A stretch of 64,000 nt of DNA from Leifsonia tongyongensis (GCF_010686705.1 NZ_JAAGWY010000002.1:148001-212000), one strand, 5' to 3'. Shown: positions 26,336 to 35,478, counted from the first letter of the stretch. Made by a program: numbers and translations. The notes: generated by a model not told the origin, from the letters alone.

Positions 26336-26604
26336 TCACTTCTGCGGATCCTCCGGCGGCGACGCCACACGGTGCCTGCTGCGAGCATGAATCCACCTGC
26401 GAGCGCCAGCAGTGCGGCAATGGATGCGGCCTGGCCGATGTGGAGACCCGTGTGCGCGAGTCCGCCGACCACGGTGGTCGCTGTCGAGGGGCTCGAGGTG
26501 ATGGGCACGCCCGGCCGCCGTACCGGGGGAAAGGAATCCTCCGCACCCCGCGCGTTATCTGCGTCCGCAGAGTGTGTCTGACAGTCAGGCGGGACAGCCC
26601 GCAC
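26323..26604 (-). pseudogene. C-terminal fragment of a LAXTG sortase-anchored surface protein
   Basis: The minus-strand frame ends with a complete sorting signal: LAHTG (26460-26446), a hydrophobic segment of about 23 residues (QAASIAALLALAGGFMLAAG) and a basic tail WRRRRRIRR. A Ser/Thr/Pro linker precedes it. There is no signal peptide or protein domain upstream; that DNA is the leader of the divergent surface gene at 26620. It therefore looks like the 3' remnant of an eroded class E sortase substrate. A short intact protein is unlikely because anchoring needs export. Its stop lies inside palindrome A. Confidence 0.5.
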
Positions 26605-26619
26605 GAATGGAGAGTCACA

Positions 26620-27156
26620 ATGAAGAAACCAATGATGGGTCTCGTTGCAGCGGGGTCCGGTCTCATCCTGCTGATCGGAACATCCGGCTCCCTGGCGCTC
26701 TGGAACGACGCTGCGACGATCGACGCCGGCAACGTCGCCTCCGGTGTGCTGACCGTTGTCGCGACCGGGGGCAGTTGGTCACAGCAGCTCCAGCACTGGG
26801 TGCCCGGCGATTCGGAGACCTACACCGCCCAGGTGTCGGTCGTTGCGCAAGGCGACAATCTGAAGTCGCAGGTGACGATCGATCCGTCGTCGATCACCGG
26901 TGACCCCCAACTATTGGGAGCCTTGCAGATCACACTCAGTTTCGGCGCGGCGACCGGTGGCAGCTTCACTCCCGTCGCCGGCCAGCCGAACGTGTACGAC
27001 GTCGTGCCGACCGACCCCAATTCAGCCACGCCGATTGTGGCACCCGTGACCGTGACGGTCGACTTCCCTGCCGATTCCGTCACAGGCACGGAAGCCCAGG
27101 GCGAGACCGTACAGCTCGGCGGGATGCAGTTCGTGCTTCAGCAGATCGCCTCCTGA
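26620..27156 (+). CDS. SipW-dependent secreted protein, TasA/CalY-like
   Basis: 178 residues. The alternate-type signal peptide is a hydrophobic helix (GLVAAGSGLILLIGTSGSLA) running straight into LWNDAATIDAGNVASGVL, the typical junction of TasA/CalY-type proteins processed by SipW peptidases. The remainder is beta-rich, like the biofilm fibre subunit TasA. GGAGAG lies six bases before the ATG. It is the first gene of a four-gene plus-strand cluster that includes the likely peptidase at 29446. The assignment as a fibre subunit is inference from the signal type and operon. Confidence 0.78.
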   Translation: MKKPMMGLVAAGSGLILLIGTSGSLALWNDAATIDAGNVASGVLTVVATGGSWSQQLQHWVPGDSETYTAQVSVVAQGDNLKSQVTIDPSSITGDPQLLGALQITLSFGAATGGSFTPVAGQPNVYDVVPTDPNSATPIVAPVTVTVDFPADSVTGTEAQGETVQLGGMQFVLQQIAS

Positions 27157-27171
27157 AATTCCGGCACACCA

Positions 27172-28746
27172 GTGATTCGTCTGCCGGGGTCACCGACGCC
27201 GAGGAGGGGCCGTGACGGAGCGTCGCTGCCCCTCGGGGGTGCTGTCGCGCGCATCGCGCTGGTCGTCACGGTGATCCTCGGTTCGGTTCTGACTGCGACG
27301 CACGGCAGTTTCGCCCTCTGGAACGGGTCTGCCCCGATCAGTGCGACGACGGTTGTCGCCGGAACGCTGACCGCGACGGTCGCGGAAGGGGACGTGGCCT
27401 CGTCGACAGGAACAACGGCCCCGTTCACACCATCGACCTGGGCAGGGATGCTGCCGGGCGAATCCCGGCAGGCGGCCTTCACTGTAGCCAACACGGGGAC
27501 GACCCCATTCGTGCTGGCCGCCTCGCTCGATCCTGTTGCGGCCAGTAGCACAGACGTTCATTTCGCGGTCGGTGTGGGTCCCTGCCCGTCGGACGTCGTT
27601 TCCCTCACGCCGATAGCGGGGACCCCCGTGCAGGTCGGGCAGACACAGACTCCTTCTCAGGCCGTCACCTACTGCCTTTCCGTCACCCTCGACCCCGGCA
27701 TCGCGTCAAGCGCGCAGGGCACGACCGTCCTCGACGGATTCACTCTCTATCTCTCAGCGAATCAGGCTTCGGGAGGCTGGAGTGCCAGCCTGACCGCTAC
27801 GGGGTCCGTCAGCGCCGGCAGCCTTTCTGTGGGGACGGGAGGCCCGCTTCCGGCACTGACCTTCACCAACTCCTCCCTCTCGTCCACCGCCTCCGTGACG
27901 ATTTCGAACTCGACCGCGGCCGGGGCCACCGCACCATCTGCGGACCTGGCGGTGACCTTCACGGGCTCATCGGGCCCGTTGGCGGGGGTGACGAATCTGG
28001 TCGTCTGGTCGGCTCCGGATTCGTCGGGATGCGCTGACACGTCGACTCCGGGTCCCGATGCGGTCACCGGCGTCTGGGCGAGCGGGGTGACTTCGACGAT
28101 GTCGTCCGTCCCTGCCGGGTCGACGCGGACCATCTGCGTCCGCAGCACCGTCAACGCCCGTCAGGACGCAGCCTCGTCGTCAGGTTCACTATCCTTCGCC
28201 GCCAGTGTTCAGGCACGCCTGACACTCCACAATTTCAGCGCCCAGTCATCGTCGAACTCAACGGTCGGTTCCTCCTCCATCTACCCTTTCTCAACGCTGG
28301 GCAACTTCTGGTACACCTTCCGGCCCGCATCCGATCTGTCCAGGTGCCTCGACGTGACCGGTGGGATCAATGCCGCGCCCGGTACCCTACTCGGGACCTG
28401 GACGTGCCACACCTCGTTCGATCCCGGCTTCGCGAATCAGTGGTTCACGCTTGCGCCCGCTTCGGGGTCACTCGTCGGGATCCGCAGCGCCGTCAACGCG
28501 AACCTTTACGCAACAGCGAACGGCAACGGCACCGTCACCATGGAGGTCAGGAACGATCTGAACCCGTCCCAGAAGTGGGAGCCCCAGCTGATCGGCTCTG
28601 GCGTATTCCAGCTCGTGAACGATCCGACCGGGCTGTGCCTGGCGGCCGTAGTCACGCCCGGCCCTCTGGCGCTCGCAACCTGCAATGGATCAACGAGTCA
28701 GATGTTCGCCGCAACTCAACTCACCGTCCCGCCCCCGACGGGTTAG
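27172..28746 (+). CDS. SipW-type secreted protein with ricin-type lectin domain
   Basis: 524 residues. A long basic N-region is followed by a membrane helix and the SipW-type junction GSFALWNGSAPI (about 45-56). A long Ser/Thr-rich beta region carries paired Cys. A C-terminal beta-trefoil (about 385-515) shows RCLDVTGGINAAPGTLLGTW, NQWFTL, KWEP and LCLAAV repeats typical of ricin B carbohydrate-binding domains. It is probably a surface adhesin that binds polysaccharide. The GTG at 27172 follows the previous stop by 15 bases. Base composition is lower in GC than the surrounding genes. Confidence 0.78.
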   Translation: MIRLPGSPTPRRGRDGASLPLGGAVARIALVVTVILGSVLTATHGSFALWNGSAPISATTVVAGTLTATVAEGDVASSTGTTAPFTPSTWAGMLPGESRQAAFTVANTGTTPFVLAASLDPVAASSTDVHFAVGVGPCPSDVVSLTPIAGTPVQVGQTQTPSQAVTYCLSVTLDPGIASSAQGTTVLDGFTLYLSANQASGGWSASLTATGSVSAGSLSVGTGGPLPALTFTNSSLSSTASVTISNSTAAGATAPSADLAVTFTGSSGPLAGVTNLVVWSAPDSSGCADTSTPGPDAVTGVWASGVTSTMSSVPAGSTRTICVRSTVNARQDAASSSGSLSFAASVQARLTLHNFSAQSSSNSTVGSSSIYPFSTLGNFWYTFRPASDLSRCLDVTGGINAAPGTLLGTWTCHTSFDPGFANQWFTLAPASGSLVGIRSAVNANLYATANGNGTVTMEVRNDLNPSQKWEPQLIGSGVFQLVNDPTGLCLAAVVTPGPLALATCNGSTSQMFAATQLTVPPPTG

Positions 28747-28756
28747 GGGAGTGACC

Positions 28757-29449
28757 ATGAGCTTGCTTGCGCTCCTGACTGTATTGGTCGCCGGTGCAAT
28801 CGGAGGTCCTCAGCCGACACCTGGGCACACCGGTGCTCCCGCTCCGTCCCCCGCTATCGTGGAGGTCTCCGGGGAGGGATCGGTCTTCGGCACCCCGTAC
28901 GCAGGACTCTTCGACGGTCGGATTCTCGTACCGGAAGCCGCAGCGACGGATTCCTTCGTCGTACGAAACGAAGGCTCGTCCCCGGGCTACGTGCGTGTCG
29001 TCCTGACGACGGTTGTGATTCCCAACCGGGATGTGCTCGATTCCCTGGCTCTTTCCGCAGGAACGTCGGCTCACCCAGGGATATCGCTGCCCGTTTCAGG
29101 CGCACGTCCCTGTCTTACTCTCCTGGAAGGTCAACTGATCGAGCCCGGTCAGAGCGTTCGGGTGAACTCCGTCCTGACGCTCGGGAATCTCACGGCCACG
29201 CACGGACAGGGCGTCCCGATCCGGTTCCGCCTCGAAGTTCTGCTGTCGGAGCGCGCCGGGCAGAACGCCGTCGGCTGTCCGGTTGCTGAATCGTCACCGC
29301 CCGTTCCCGACGGGGACTTGGCGGCGACCGGCCTCACGGGGGTGTGGGGCGCAGGCGCTGTCGGCGCGATGTTGACGGCCGCGGGGGCATCGTTGGCTGT
29401 CAGGCTCAATCGGCGGGGGGCCACAGCAGGGAAAGTCCGGCAACGATGA
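28757..29449 (+). CDS. LAXTG-anchored surface protein (class E sortase substrate)
   Basis: 230 residues. It has an N-terminal hydrophobic export segment (LLALLTVLVAGAIGG) without the LW(N/S) junction of its neighbours, and a beta-rich ectodomain with an Ig-like FVVRNEGSSPGYVRVVLTTVV stretch. The sorting signal is LAATG at residues 188-192, followed by a hydrophobic helix and the basic tail RLNRRG. Class E sortases of actinobacteria cut LAXTG between Thr and Gly. GGGGAG lies just upstream of the ATG. Its stop overlaps the peptidase start (ATGA). No sortase gene is in the window. Confidence 0.75.
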   Translation: MSLLALLTVLVAGAIGGPQPTPGHTGAPAPSPAIVEVSGEGSVFGTPYAGLFDGRILVPEAAATDSFVVRNEGSSPGYVRVVLTTVVIPNRDVLDSLALSAGTSAHPGISLPVSGARPCLTLLEGQLIEPGQSVRVNSVLTLGNLTATHGQGVPIRFRLEVLLSERAGQNAVGCPVAESSPPVPDGDLAATGLTGVWGAGAVGAMLTAAGASLAVRLNRRGATAGKVRQR

Positions 29450-29979
29450 CTCGCACCGTTCTCACCGTCGTTGGCACCGCGCTGGCTTCAGGCCTTCTCG
29501 CCGTCGTGCTCGCCATCGGGGTGTTTGCCGTTGCGGTGCCGGCTGCCACGGGATCGGCGACGTACACGATCCTCACATCCTCGATGAAGCCGGGCCTTTC
29601 CCCGGGCACCTTCGTCGTCGTCCAGCGCCGCAATGCCGAAGACTTGCACGTGGGCGACATCATCACTTACCAGCTGGTCTCCGGGAAACCGGAGGTGGTC
29701 ACGCATCGGATCGTGAAGGTCATGGTCGATTCGGGTGCATCGCGGACGTTCATCGTCAAGGGGGACAACAACGCCGTCGCCGACGCCGGACCGGTCCAGG
29801 CCGCCCAGATCAGAGGCAAGGTCTGGTATGCGATTCCGTATGTGGGGTGGATCGCCTACCTCCGAAGCACCAGTATCGGATTGTTCGCGCTCGCTATCGC
29901 CGGCTGGGCACTTGTGCTCTACGGCGTGTGCATGATTCTGCTGACGCTGCTCAGGCGACGAAGACGTTGTGGCGCCTGA
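29446..29979 (+). CDS. Signal peptidase I, SipW/ER type
   Basis: 177 residues with an N-terminal and a C-terminal membrane helix. The S26 nucleophile is Ser46 in TSSMKPGL, and the general base is His87 in VVTHRIV, not the Lys of ordinary bacterial LepB; this Ser-His pair defines the SipW/Sec11 type. KGDNNAVAD at about 110 is the conserved box E. It probably processes the two SipW-type precursors encoded upstream. It overlaps the LAXTG gene by four bases and ends inside the convergent hypothetical gene. Confidence 0.9.
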   Translation: MTRTVLTVVGTALASGLLAVVLAIGVFAVAVPAATGSATYTILTSSMKPGLSPGTFVVVQRRNAEDLHVGDIITYQLVSGKPEVVTHRIVKVMVDSGASRTFIVKGDNNAVADAGPVQAAQIRGKVWYAIPYVGWIAYLRSTSIGLFALAIAGWALVLYGVCMILLTLLRRRRRCGA

Positions 29980-30250
29980 GCACCGCATCCCGTTCGCTCT
30001 TCAGTGAGCGCAGCGTGTCCTCGTCGAGTCCGGGCTCGATGAGGTCGGTGAACGGGCTGGGCAGGCCGGTCTTCGTGTGGACGGCCTCGGTGTAGGCGTT
30101 CACCGCCGCCTGAACGCGCGCCGCGGCCTTCTGCGCTCGCTTGATGGGAACGCGGGGCGCCCCCGTGACCTCGGCGTGCTTCTTCAGCGCCTTGATGAGC
30201 TCTTTGAGCGTTGAATCGATCTTCTTGGACACGTGCTCATTGTGGCGCAC
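29951..30250 (-). CDS. Hypothetical small helical protein
   Basis: 99 residues, strongly charged and almost wholly helical: SKKIDSTLKELIKALKKHAEV at the start and a C-terminal DEDTLRSLKSERDAVLRRHN. It has no signal peptide or membrane segment and I recognise no family. A GTG at 30250 or at 30232 could be the start. It lies downstream of the divergent side of the pot operon and overlaps the peptidase gene by 29 bases. Its codon use is normal for this genome, which supports a real gene. Confidence 0.55.
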   Translation of the reverse strand: MRHNEHVSKKIDSTLKELIKALKKHAEVTGAPRVPIKRAQKAAARVQAAVNAYTEAVHTKTGLPSPFTDLIEPGLDEDTLRSLKSERDAVLRRHNVFVA

Positions 30251-30275
30251 GCGCGCCGACCTTGGCGAGCGTACG

Positions 30276-31088
30276 CTAGACGCGGCTCGTGGCGGAGTCG
30301 CCCGAGAACCGCTGGGCGAGCCAGACCGGGATCACCGCGACGACGACCAGCACGGCAGCCACGACGTTGATGACGGGCGCCTGGTTCGGGCGGAACAGGT
30401 TGCTGAAGATCCACAGCGGCAGGGTCTGGATGGCGGGTCCGGCGGTGAACGTCGTCACGACGATCTCGTCGAAGCTCAGCGCGAACGCGAGGACCGCGCC
30501 CGCGATGAGAGCGCCGCGCACGCCCGGGAACGTCACGCGCCAGAAGGTCTGCCAGCCGGACGCACCGAGGTCGGCCGAGGCGTCCTCGAACGACGTCCCC
30601 ACGCGACGCAGCCGCGCTTGCACGTTGTTGTACACGATGACGATGCAGAACGTCGCGTGACCGATGATCACCGTCGCGAGGCCCAGCGCGACACCGAAGG
30701 GCCCGAGCACCTGGACGAACGTCGCGTTGAGGGCGATACCGGTCACGATGCCGGGAAGGGTGATCGGCAGCACGACCAGGAAGCTGATCGTGCTCTTGCC
30801 GAAGAACTCGAACCGCTGAACCGCGAACGCGGCCATCGTTCCCAGGAGGAGTGCGATCACCATCGCGCACAGCCCGGCGATCACCGACGTGCCGAGCGCG
30901 CTCAGCGCGCCGCTGCTCTGGAAGGCCCGCTGCCACCATTCGAGCGTGAACGAGGTCGGGGGAAAGCCGAACGTGCGCGAACTGTTGAACGAGTTCAGCA
31001 CGATCAGCGCCAGCGGGATGTACAGGATGGCGAGCCCGATCACCATGCAGATGGTGAGGGTGACGCGCAGCGAGCGTGGCAGTTTCAT
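30276..31088 (-). CDS. potC: ABC transporter permease, PotC-like
   Basis: 270 residues with six membrane helices and the permease EAA loop (TSFEDASADLGASGWQTFWRVTFPGVRGALI, about 171-201) that docks on the ATPase. It is the last gene of a potA-potD-potB-potC order, so it forms the transmembrane channel with the PotB-like protein for spermidine/putrescine or a related solute. The start overlaps the potB stop (TGATG). Confidence 0.9.
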   Translation of the reverse strand: MKLPRSLRVTLTICMVIGLAILYIPLALIVLNSFNSSRTFGFPPTSFTLEWWQRAFQSSGALSALGTSVIAGLCAMVIALLLGTMAAFAVQRFEFFGKSTISFLVVLPITLPGIVTGIALNATFVQVLGPFGVALGLATVIIGHATFCIVIVYNNVQARLRRVGTSFEDASADLGASGWQTFWRVTFPGVRGALIAGAVLAFALSFDEIVVTTFTAGPAIQTLPLWIFSNLFRPNQAPVINVVAAVLVVVAVIPVWLAQRFSGDSATSRV

Positions 31089-31960
31089 CAGACGTTCTCC
31101 AGGGCACCGGTGCGGCGCATCGCGAACAGGTAGAGCACGATTGCGACGAGCGGGATGAGCGAGAGGGCGGCCGCGAACGGCTGGTTGTTGGCGGTGACGA
31201 GCTGGCCGTAGATCAGGTTCGCCAGCAGCTGGGTCTTGCCGCCGACGATCCCGACCGCGATGTAGTCGCCGAGCGTCAGTGAGAACGTGAAGATCGACCC
31301 TGCCGCGATCGCCGGGAAAACGAGCGGCAACGCCACCGAACGGATGGTGCGCCAGGTGCTCGCGCCCAGGTCGAAGCTGGCCTCGACCAGGGAGTCCGAC
31401 ACCCGGTCGAAGCCGGCGTACACCGGGATGATCATGTATGGCAGCCAGAGGTAGGCGAGCGTGATGATCGTGGCAGTGAGCCCGTAGCCCGGCGTGTTCC
31501 CGCCGGTCACGAACGCGATCGGGCCGTTGGGCGCGAGCAGGATGCGCCAGGCGTACGCCTTCACGAGGTAACTCGCCCACAGCGGGGTGGTCACCGCGAC
31601 GACGAGGGCGATCCGTCCCCGCGGTGAAGCGACCTTGCTCATGAACAGCGCCATCGGCACCGCGATGACCACGTCGATGACCGTCACCGTGACCGCGACC
31701 AGGATGGTCCGCAGGGCCACCTCGCCGAACAGCGGATCGGTGAACAGGCGTGTGATGTTGTCGAGCGTGAACGTGTGGACGACGGCGCCCGTGAAGTCGT
31801 CGACCGTCCAGAACGCCGACACCAGCATGACGGCGATCGACCCGAGGTACATCACCACGAGCCAGAGCAGCGGGACGCTGAGGAGCAGCGCCAGCCGTGC
31901 CCTGGGCCTCGTGGAGAGGTAGCTGGGTCGCCGTACGGCTAGCCCCTGATCTTCTGCCAC
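31088..31960 (-). CDS. potB: ABC transporter permease, PotB-like
   Basis: About 290 residues with six helices and an EAA loop (DSLVEASFDLGASTWRTIRSVALPLV). The start is taken as the GTG at 31960, the first start codon in frame; it overlaps the binding-protein gene by 22 bases, and after a short basic tail the first helix begins (LALLLSVPLLWLVVMYLG). A later start would truncate that helix. It pairs with the PotC-like permease directly downstream. Confidence 0.88.
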   Translation of the reverse strand: MAEDQGLAVRRPSYLSTRPRARLALLLSVPLLWLVVMYLGSIAVMLVSAFWTVDDFTGAVVHTFTLDNITRLFTDPLFGEVALRTILVAVTVTVIDVVIAVPMALFMSKVASPRGRIALVVAVTTPLWASYLVKAYAWRILLAPNGPIAFVTGGNTPGYGLTATIITLAYLWLPYMIIPVYAGFDRVSDSLVEASFDLGASTWRTIRSVALPLVFPAIAAGSIFTFSLTLGDYIAVGIVGGKTQLLANLIYGQLVTANNQPFAAALSLIPLVAIVLYLFAMRRTGALENV

Positions 31961-33138
31961 GCGTTCACCCAATCGGTGTACGAGGTGCAGTCGGTGCCCT
32001 TGCCGTCCACGCAGTCCTTGGTCGGGGTCGTCCAGTACGCGATCTTCTTCGCGTACGCGGCGTCGGTGGCGTGGTACATCGCGCAGAAGTTCGGGTCGGA
32101 GGTCTCCGAGCACGCGAGCGTCTGAGCGGGGGCCTCACCGAACCATTCGGCGACCTGGGCGTTGACCTTCGGCGACGTGATCCAGTTCATCCACTGGTAC
32201 ATGCAGTTGGGGTGCTTCGCCTTCGTCGAGACCATCCAGGTGTCCGACCATCCGGTCGCGCCTTCCTTCGGGATGATCGTTTCGACCTTGACCTTCTTGT
32301 CGGAGTTGATCAGGTTCGCGATGACCTGCCAGGTGGTGCCGACCACGGAGGTGCCGGACTCGAACGCCTGGACTTCCTTCGTGTAGTCGGACCAGTATTC
32401 GCCGATGTTCGTGTTCTGCTGCTTGAGCAGTGCGACGGATGCGGCGAGCTGCTTGGCCGTGAGCGAGTACGGGTCGGTGATGCCCAGCGACGGCTTCGTC
32501 GCCTTCAGGTACAGGGCCGCGTCGGCGATGTAGATGGGCGAGTCGTACGCGGTGACCTTGCCCTTGTAGGCGCCGGAGTCGGTGAAGACGGCCGACCAGG
32601 AGGTGGGGGCCGGGGTCACGGTCGACGGTGTGTACATGAGCAGGTTGGCGCCCCAGCCGTGCGGGATGCCGTACATCTGGCCGTTGACCGAGTTCCATTT
32701 GCCGTTCTTGAGGAAGGGCGAGATCGTGGCGTAGTTCGGGACGAGCTTGGTGTTGACCGGGGCGACGTCGCCCGCGTAGATCAGGCGGAGCGTCGCGTCA
32801 CCGGATGCGGACACCCCGTCGTACTGCCCGGAGCGCATGAGCTGCACCATGTCGTCGGAGGTCGCGCCGTAGGTGGTGTGGACCTTGCAGCCGGTCTGGG
32901 CTTCGAACGGGTGCACCCAGTCGACCGTCTTGTCGTTGGAGCCGTCCTCGGCGTAGCCCGCCCAGGCGATCAGGTTGAGCTGGCCTTCGCCGGTGCCGAC
33001 GGAGGACTGCATCTTCTCCTTCGGCGGCTGGGCGCGAGTGCCCGTCGTGGTGGTTCCGGCCGAACATCCGGACAGGAGCATGGTAGCGGCGAGCAGTACT
33101 GCCGCTCCGGCGCTCGCTGTGCGAAACATCGTCTTCAT
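31939..33138 (-). CDS. potD: Polyamine-type ABC substrate-binding lipoprotein, PotD-like
   Basis: 399 residues. A lipobox LLSGC places the lipid anchor on Cys25. The mature protein has the type II solute-binding fold of PotD/PotF proteins: LNLIAWAGYAEDG near residue 54 and GIPHGWGANLLMYTP in the first lobe. It captures solute outside the membrane and delivers it to the permease pair. Polyamine specificity is by family only; related proteins bind other cations or sugars. Confidence 0.9.
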   Translation of the reverse strand: MKTMFRTASAGAAVLLAATMLLSGCSAGTTTTGTRAQPPKEKMQSSVGTGEGQLNLIAWAGYAEDGSNDKTVDWVHPFEAQTGCKVHTTYGATSDDMVQLMRSGQYDGVSASGDATLRLIYAGDVAPVNTKLVPNYATISPFLKNGKWNSVNGQMYGIPHGWGANLLMYTPSTVTPAPTSWSAVFTDSGAYKGKVTAYDSPIYIADAALYLKATKPSLGITDPYSLTAKQLAASVALLKQQNTNIGEYWSDYTKEVQAFESGTSVVGTTWQVIANLINSDKKVKVETIIPKEGATGWSDTWMVSTKAKHPNCMYQWMNWITSPKVNAQVAEWFGEAPAQTLACSETSDPNFCAMYHATDAAYAKKIAYWTTPTKDCVDGKGTDCTSYTDWVNAWQKIRG

Positions 33139-33174
33139 TGATGTGCCTCTCTGCTGTGTGGGGGTGGGGTGTTG

Positions 33175-34311
33175 TCAGTCCGTGATGCGGCGCAGGGCCG
33201 CTTCCGGCCAATGCACGGTGACCTCGCTTCCGCGCTGGATGCGCGGGTCGAGGCCGCCGGTGGCGTTCAGCACGGTCGCGCTGAGGGAGAGGCCTTCCGG
33301 GCCGTCCGTCACGATGCGGGTGACCGAGCCGGCGTAGACGACGTCGCGGACGACCGCGTCCGCGCGGACCGCCCCGGCCGGGACGGGTTCGCCCCGGTAG
33401 ACGATCGCGACCTTCTCCGGGCGCACCGCGAAGGAGCCGGTCAGGCCGAAGATGGACTGTGCCGCATCCGCGTTGATGAAGTTGGACGAGCCGACGAATC
33501 CGGCGACGAACGCGGTGGCCGGATGCTCGTACACGTCGCGTGCGCCACCCAGCTGTTCGATCCGCCCGTTGTTGAACACCGCGAGCCGATCGCACAGGGT
33601 GAGCGCTTCATCCTGGTCGTGGGTCACGAAGACGAAGGTGATCCCGATGTCGCGCTGGATGGCTTTGAGCTCGAGCTGCATCTGTTCGCGCAGCTTGAGG
33701 TCGAGCGCACCGAGGGGCTCGTCGAGCAACAGAACCCGGGGGCGTTTGACGAGGGCACGGGCGAGCGCGACGCGCTGCCGCTGGCCGCCGGAGAGCTGGT
33801 TCGGCCTGCGGTCGCCGAACCCGCTGAGGCGCACCATCTCGAGCGCTTCTCCGACGCGGCGGGTGCGCTCGGCTTTCGCGACCTTGTCGACGAGGAGACC
33901 GTATTCGACGTTCTTGGCGACCGTCATGTGCGGGAAGAGCGCGTAGTCCTGGAAGACCGTGTTGACGTCGCGACGGTAGGAGGGGAGCGCTGTCGCGTCG
34001 GTGCCGCCGAGGAAGACCGAACCGGAGGTCGGGGTCTCGAAGCCGGCGATCATCCGGAGCACGGTCGTCTTGCCGGAGCCGGAGGGTCCGAGCATGGCGA
34101 AGAATTCGCCGTCGTAGACGTCGAGGTCGATGCTGTCGACGGCGGTGACCGTCCCGAAGGTCTTGCGGAGCGCCCGCAGGGAGATCTGTGCCGTGCGGGA
34201 GTCGCTGGCTCCGCCCGCGGTTTCCAGCGAGGCTGTTCGGGTCACCTCGCTGGTCATGGCACCTGCTGATTCCGAAGGTAATCCGGGGTCTGCAGTGCGG
34301 AATTCGGTCAT
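33175..34311 (-). CDS. potA: ABC transporter ATP-binding protein, PotA-like
   Basis: 378 residues. Walker A is GPSGSGKTT, the Q loop lies in VFQDYALFPHM, the signature is LSGGQRQRVALARAL, Walker B is VLLLDEPLGALD, and the switch His is in FVTHDQDEAL. A C-terminal TOBE domain (about 300-378) is of the PotA/UgpC kind. It energises the importer encoded by the next three genes. The ATG at 34311 gives a long N-terminal tail; an internal ATG (MTSEVTR) is possible. Confidence 0.93.
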   Translation of the reverse strand: MTEFRTADPGLPSESAGAMTSEVTRTASLETAGGASDSRTAQISLRALRKTFGTVTAVDSIDLDVYDGEFFAMLGPSGSGKTTVLRMIAGFETPTSGSVFLGGTDATALPSYRRDVNTVFQDYALFPHMTVAKNVEYGLLVDKVAKAERTRRVGEALEMVRLSGFGDRRPNQLSGGQRQRVALARALVKRPRVLLLDEPLGALDLKLREQMQLELKAIQRDIGITFVFVTHDQDEALTLCDRLAVFNNGRIEQLGGARDVYEHPATAFVAGFVGSSNFINADAAQSIFGLTGSFAVRPEKVAIVYRGEPVPAGAVRADAVVRDVVYAGSVTRIVTDGPEGLSLSATVLNATGGLDPRIQRGSEVTVHWPEAALRRITD

Positions 34312-34449
34312 TTCACTCTTTTGGGGGGACGGTTTCGATGGTCGGGAATGAAAGTAATGCAACCACGCGCCCCGCGTGTCGTCAAGCTGAGGCGCGCGGA
34401 CAGGTCTGTCTGCCGAGGCTGGACACTCAGGCAGGTTGCCACCCGGGTG

Positions 34450-34455
34450 CAAGAT
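34450..34455 (+). promoter_or_regulatory. -10 element, leaderless PHP gene
   Basis: CAAGAT ends six bases before the GTG at 34462, with no ribosome site. The same hexamer at the same distance precedes the DNA ligase gene start at 60895. Confidence 0.4.
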
Positions 34456-34461
34456 GGACCA

Positions 34462-35478
34462 GTGGATGCCACCGACGCACTGAACGAGATCGCCTTCTGG
34501 CTCGAACGCGAGCTCGCACCGACGTTCAAAGTGCAGGCCTTCCGCAAGGCGGCCGGAATAATCGCCGGCCTCAGCGCGGATGAAGTGGCCGAGCGCGTCC
34601 ACGACGGCCGCATGAAATCGACCAAAGGCATCGGTGATTCGACCTTCGCGGTCATCAGCGAGGCCGTCGACGGCGCGGTGCCCGACCGCCTCGAGACCCT
34701 GCGCGAGCGGAACACCCAGCCCCTCGCATCCGGTGGCGCCGAACTGCGCGCGCAGCTCCGCGGTGACCTGCACAGTCACAGCGACTGGTCCGACGGCACG
34801 ACGTCCATCGAGCTCATGGTCGACGGTGCGCGCTTCCTCGGGCGCGAATACCAGGCACTGACAGACCATTCGCCCACCCTCACCGTCGCGAACGGGCTGA
34901 GCCCGGAGCGTCTCAGCGAGCAGCTCGAGGTCGTCGCCGGCATCGACTCGACGCACGGCGTCCGCCTCCTGAGCGGCATCGAGGTCGACATCCTCGAGAG
35001 CGGCGAGCTCGACCAGCAGCCGGAACTGCTCGGGCGGCTGGACGTGGTGGTCGCGAGCGTCCACTCGAAGCTGCGGGCCGATTCCATCGTCATGACGCAA
35101 CGGATGCTCGGCGGCATCCGGGACCCGCACACCAACGTCCTCGGGCACTGCACCGGTCGCCTGGTCTCAGGTTCCCGCGGGACGCGGCCGCCGTCGGAGT
35201 TCGACGCCGCGCGGGTGTTCGCCGCGTGCGCGGAACACGATGTCGCGGTCGAGATCAATTCGAGGCCGGAACGCCAGGACCCGCCGGACGACCTCATCCA
35301 GCTCGCGCTCGAGGCGGGCTGCCTGTTCAGCATCGACAGTGACGCGCACGCGCCCGGGCAGCTCGACTTCCTCTCCTACGGCGCGGAGCGGGCGGCCGCC
35401 AACGGGGTTCCCGCCGAGCGCATCGTCACGACCTGGCCCGTCGACCGCCTGCTCGAGTGGACGCACGCCAAACGGTAG
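34462..35478 (+). CDS. PHP-domain phosphoesterase with N-terminal helix-hairpin region
   Basis: 338 residues. The first 85 residues form a helical module (FKVQAFRKAAGIIAGLS, then STKGIGDSTFAVISEAV) like the HhH region of family X DNA polymerases. The rest is a PHP domain with metal ligands in GDLHSHSDWSDG, LTDHSPTL, GIEVDIL, SVHSK, GHCTGR and DSDAH. Such proteins resemble the C-terminus of bacterial PolX but lack the polymerase core. A nuclease or phosphoesterase role in DNA repair is likely but unproven. The GTG at 34462 is supported by the leaderless -10; a GTG at 34447 is an alternative. Confidence 0.82.
   Translation: MDATDALNEIAFWLERELAPTFKVQAFRKAAGIIAGLSADEVAERVHDGRMKSTKGIGDSTFAVISEAVDGAVPDRLETLRERNTQPLASGGAELRAQLRGDLHSHSDWSDGTTSIELMVDGARFLGREYQALTDHSPTLTVANGLSPERLSEQLEVVAGIDSTHGVRLLSGIEVDILESGELDQQPELLGRLDVVVASVHSKLRADSIVMTQRMLGGIRDPHTNVLGHCTGRLVSGSRGTRPPSEFDAARVFAACAEHDVAVEINSRPERQDPPDDLIQLALEAGCLFSIDSDAHAPGQLDFLSYGAERAAANGVPAERIVTTWPVDRLLEWTHAKR

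Noticed and set aside
26620-29979. Surface cluster as a recent mobile element insertion
   Set aside because: The GC content is lower, but I see no integrase, transposase, flanking direct repeats or tRNA target, so transfer cannot be claimed.
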